The notes under the pieces: generated by a model
The model's database searches: none
What the model was told of the DNA's origin: nothing
Seen by the model: only the letters and a program-made list of their open reading frames with translations
Translations under genes and position numbers: made by a program
Source: Acidicapsa ligni
Lineage (GTDB): Bacteria > Acidobacteriota > Terriglobia > Terriglobales > Acidobacteriaceae
Length of the DNA: 64,000 nt
Reading direction: 5' to 3'
Assembly: GCF_025685655.1 (NCBI RefSeq)
Contig: NZ_JAGSYG010000002.1
Location: 310,001-374,000 of the forward strand
Shown: piece by piece, positions 63,215-64,000 of the stretch
Position numbering within the stretch: the first letter of the stretch is position 1
Layout of the letters: the number at the start of each line of letters is the position of its first letter

Positions 63215-64000
63215 ATGAGTCAGAAACAGGAAAATCTGATTGTCGTCCTTGATGTGGGCAGCGCCTATACGCGGGTGTTGGCGGCGGACCTGAATGAGGG
63301 GGCGCTCCGCTATCGTGCGCACTCCGTGGTGGAGTCTGCGGGGATGCGCAAGGGATTGATCGCGGAGCTTGGTCCGGCGGCTCGGGTGGTGAAGTCGGCC
63401 AGCGACCAGGCGGAGCGCACGGTTCGCGTGAATATCGATGAGTGCGTAGTGGGTGTCGGTGGTCCGAATGTGATGGGTGTGAACACCACGGCGGGGCTGA
63501 ATTTTGGCGCGAAGATGCGCGAGATCAGCCGCGACGATGTGAGTGCCGCAGTGGAGCGGGCACGCGGAGTTTCGCTTCCTCCGGATCGCGAAATTTTGCA
63601 TTTGCTGACGAGGCAGTTTGTGCTGGATGAGCAGCCGGGGATTCATGACCCTGTGGGCATGGTTGGCAGCCGGCTTGAGGTGGATCTGCATATGTCCACG
63701 TGCTCGGGGAGCGCGCAACAGAGCATTATTACCTGCGCGAACCGTGCCGGGCTGGAAGTGACAGATACGGTGTTTGAGGCGATTGCCGCGGCTGAGGCTA
63801 CGCTGACTGCAGATGAGCGCGAACTGGGCGTCTGCGTGCTGGATATTGGTGCGCATTCAACTGAGTTGGTGGTGTTTTTTGAAGGGGCTGTGGCACATAC
63901 GGGGAGCATCCCGTTTGGCGGGCAGCACTTTACGAACGATCTGGCGGTTGTGTTGCAGATGCCGGTGGCGCATGCGGAGCAGCTCAAGTTGCGTCATGGA
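63215..64000 (+). CDS. ftsA: Cell division protein FtsA, 3' end outside window
   Basis: 262 codons before the right edge, starting at ATG 63215, 15 nt after ftsQ. The phosphate-1 loop is VVLDVGSAYTRVLAA. The 1C domain region (HSVVESAGMRKGLIAE, then CVVGVGGPNVMGVNTTAG) is typical of FtsA. The phosphate-2 loop reads LDIGAHSTELVVF where most FtsA proteins have DIGGGTTD. FtsA is the actin-like protein that tethers FtsZ to the membrane. ftsZ is expected just beyond the window. Confidence 0.95.
   Translation, partial: MSQKQENLIVVLDVGSAYTRVLAADLNEGALRYRAHSVVESAGMRKGLIAELGPAARVVKSASDQAERTVRVNIDECVVGVGGPNVMGVNTTAGLNFGAKMREISRDDVSAAVERARGVSLPPDREILHLLTRQFVLDEQPGIHDPVGMVGSRLEVDLHMSTCSGSAQQSIITCANRAGLEVTDTVFEAIAAAEATLTADERELGVCVLDIGAHSTELVVFFEGAVAHTGSIPFGGQHFTNDLAVVLQMPVAHAEQLKLRHG

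Overview
The window looks like a chromosomal segment of a Gram-negative, diderm member of the Acidobacteriota (Acidobacteriaceae/Terriglobia type). This rests on gene content rather than a database match: very large TonB-dependent receptors with an N-terminal carboxypeptidase-regulatory domain (Oar-like), a GH92 mannosidase, a fungal-type glutaminase-family protein, a BshB1 bacillithiol deacetylase, a CRTAC1/ASPIC-UnbV protein, a porin, many lipoproteins and a meso-DAP-type dcw cluster.

Region 1 (1-20300) is an exported-protein island. A partial gene at the left edge encodes seven chitobiase-C-terminal-like repeats followed by a beta-propeller. After a hairpin comes a tightly packed run on the + strand: an ECF sigma factor, an oversized zinc-binding anti-sigma factor, two lipoproteins (Ig-like repeats plus propeller), a coiled-coil porin, an Oar-like TonB-dependent receptor and a further lipoprotein. 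Spacing from 4162 to 20300 is compatible with one ~16 kb operon. The partial gene and the two lipoproteins share a ~270-residue module with four conserved cysteines that I cannot assign to a named family; this is the best candidate for something undescribed.

Region 2 (20535-29825) holds mixed metabolic genes: an MDR oxidoreductase, a type B carboxylesterase, a MarR regulator, a truncated isochorismatase remnant, a small membrane protein, a HugZ-like FMN protein, a thioredoxin-like protein, bshB1, rpiA and a Tat-exported FG-GAP/ASPIC protein.

Region 3 (29889-42345) is mostly on the - strand: a probable operon of TonB receptor, TPR lipoprotein/periplasmic protein and glutaminase-family enzyme, preceded by a palindrome flanked by direct repeats. 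It is followed by a histidine kinase with a lectin-like sensor domain, a convergent NarL-type response regulator, a GH92 mannosidase and a glycerol facilitator.

Region 4 (42726-45514) contains small envelope genes: an outer-membrane barrel, an SRPBCC protein, a fasciclin protein and a DUF2127 membrane protein.

Region 5 (45515-64000) is the dcw division/cell-wall cluster: mraZ, rsmH, ftsL, ftsI, murE, murF, mraY, murD, ftsW, murG, then an interruption by two - strand genes for secreted Gly/Tyr/Arg-rich proteins and a parS-like site, then murC, ftsQ and ftsA (cut by the right edge). murB and ddl are absent from the positions they often occupy between murC and ftsQ. Three TGGA boxes at exact 10-bp intervals upstream of mraZ look like an MraZ operator. 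No rRNA, tRNA, CRISPR array or insertion sequence was seen.
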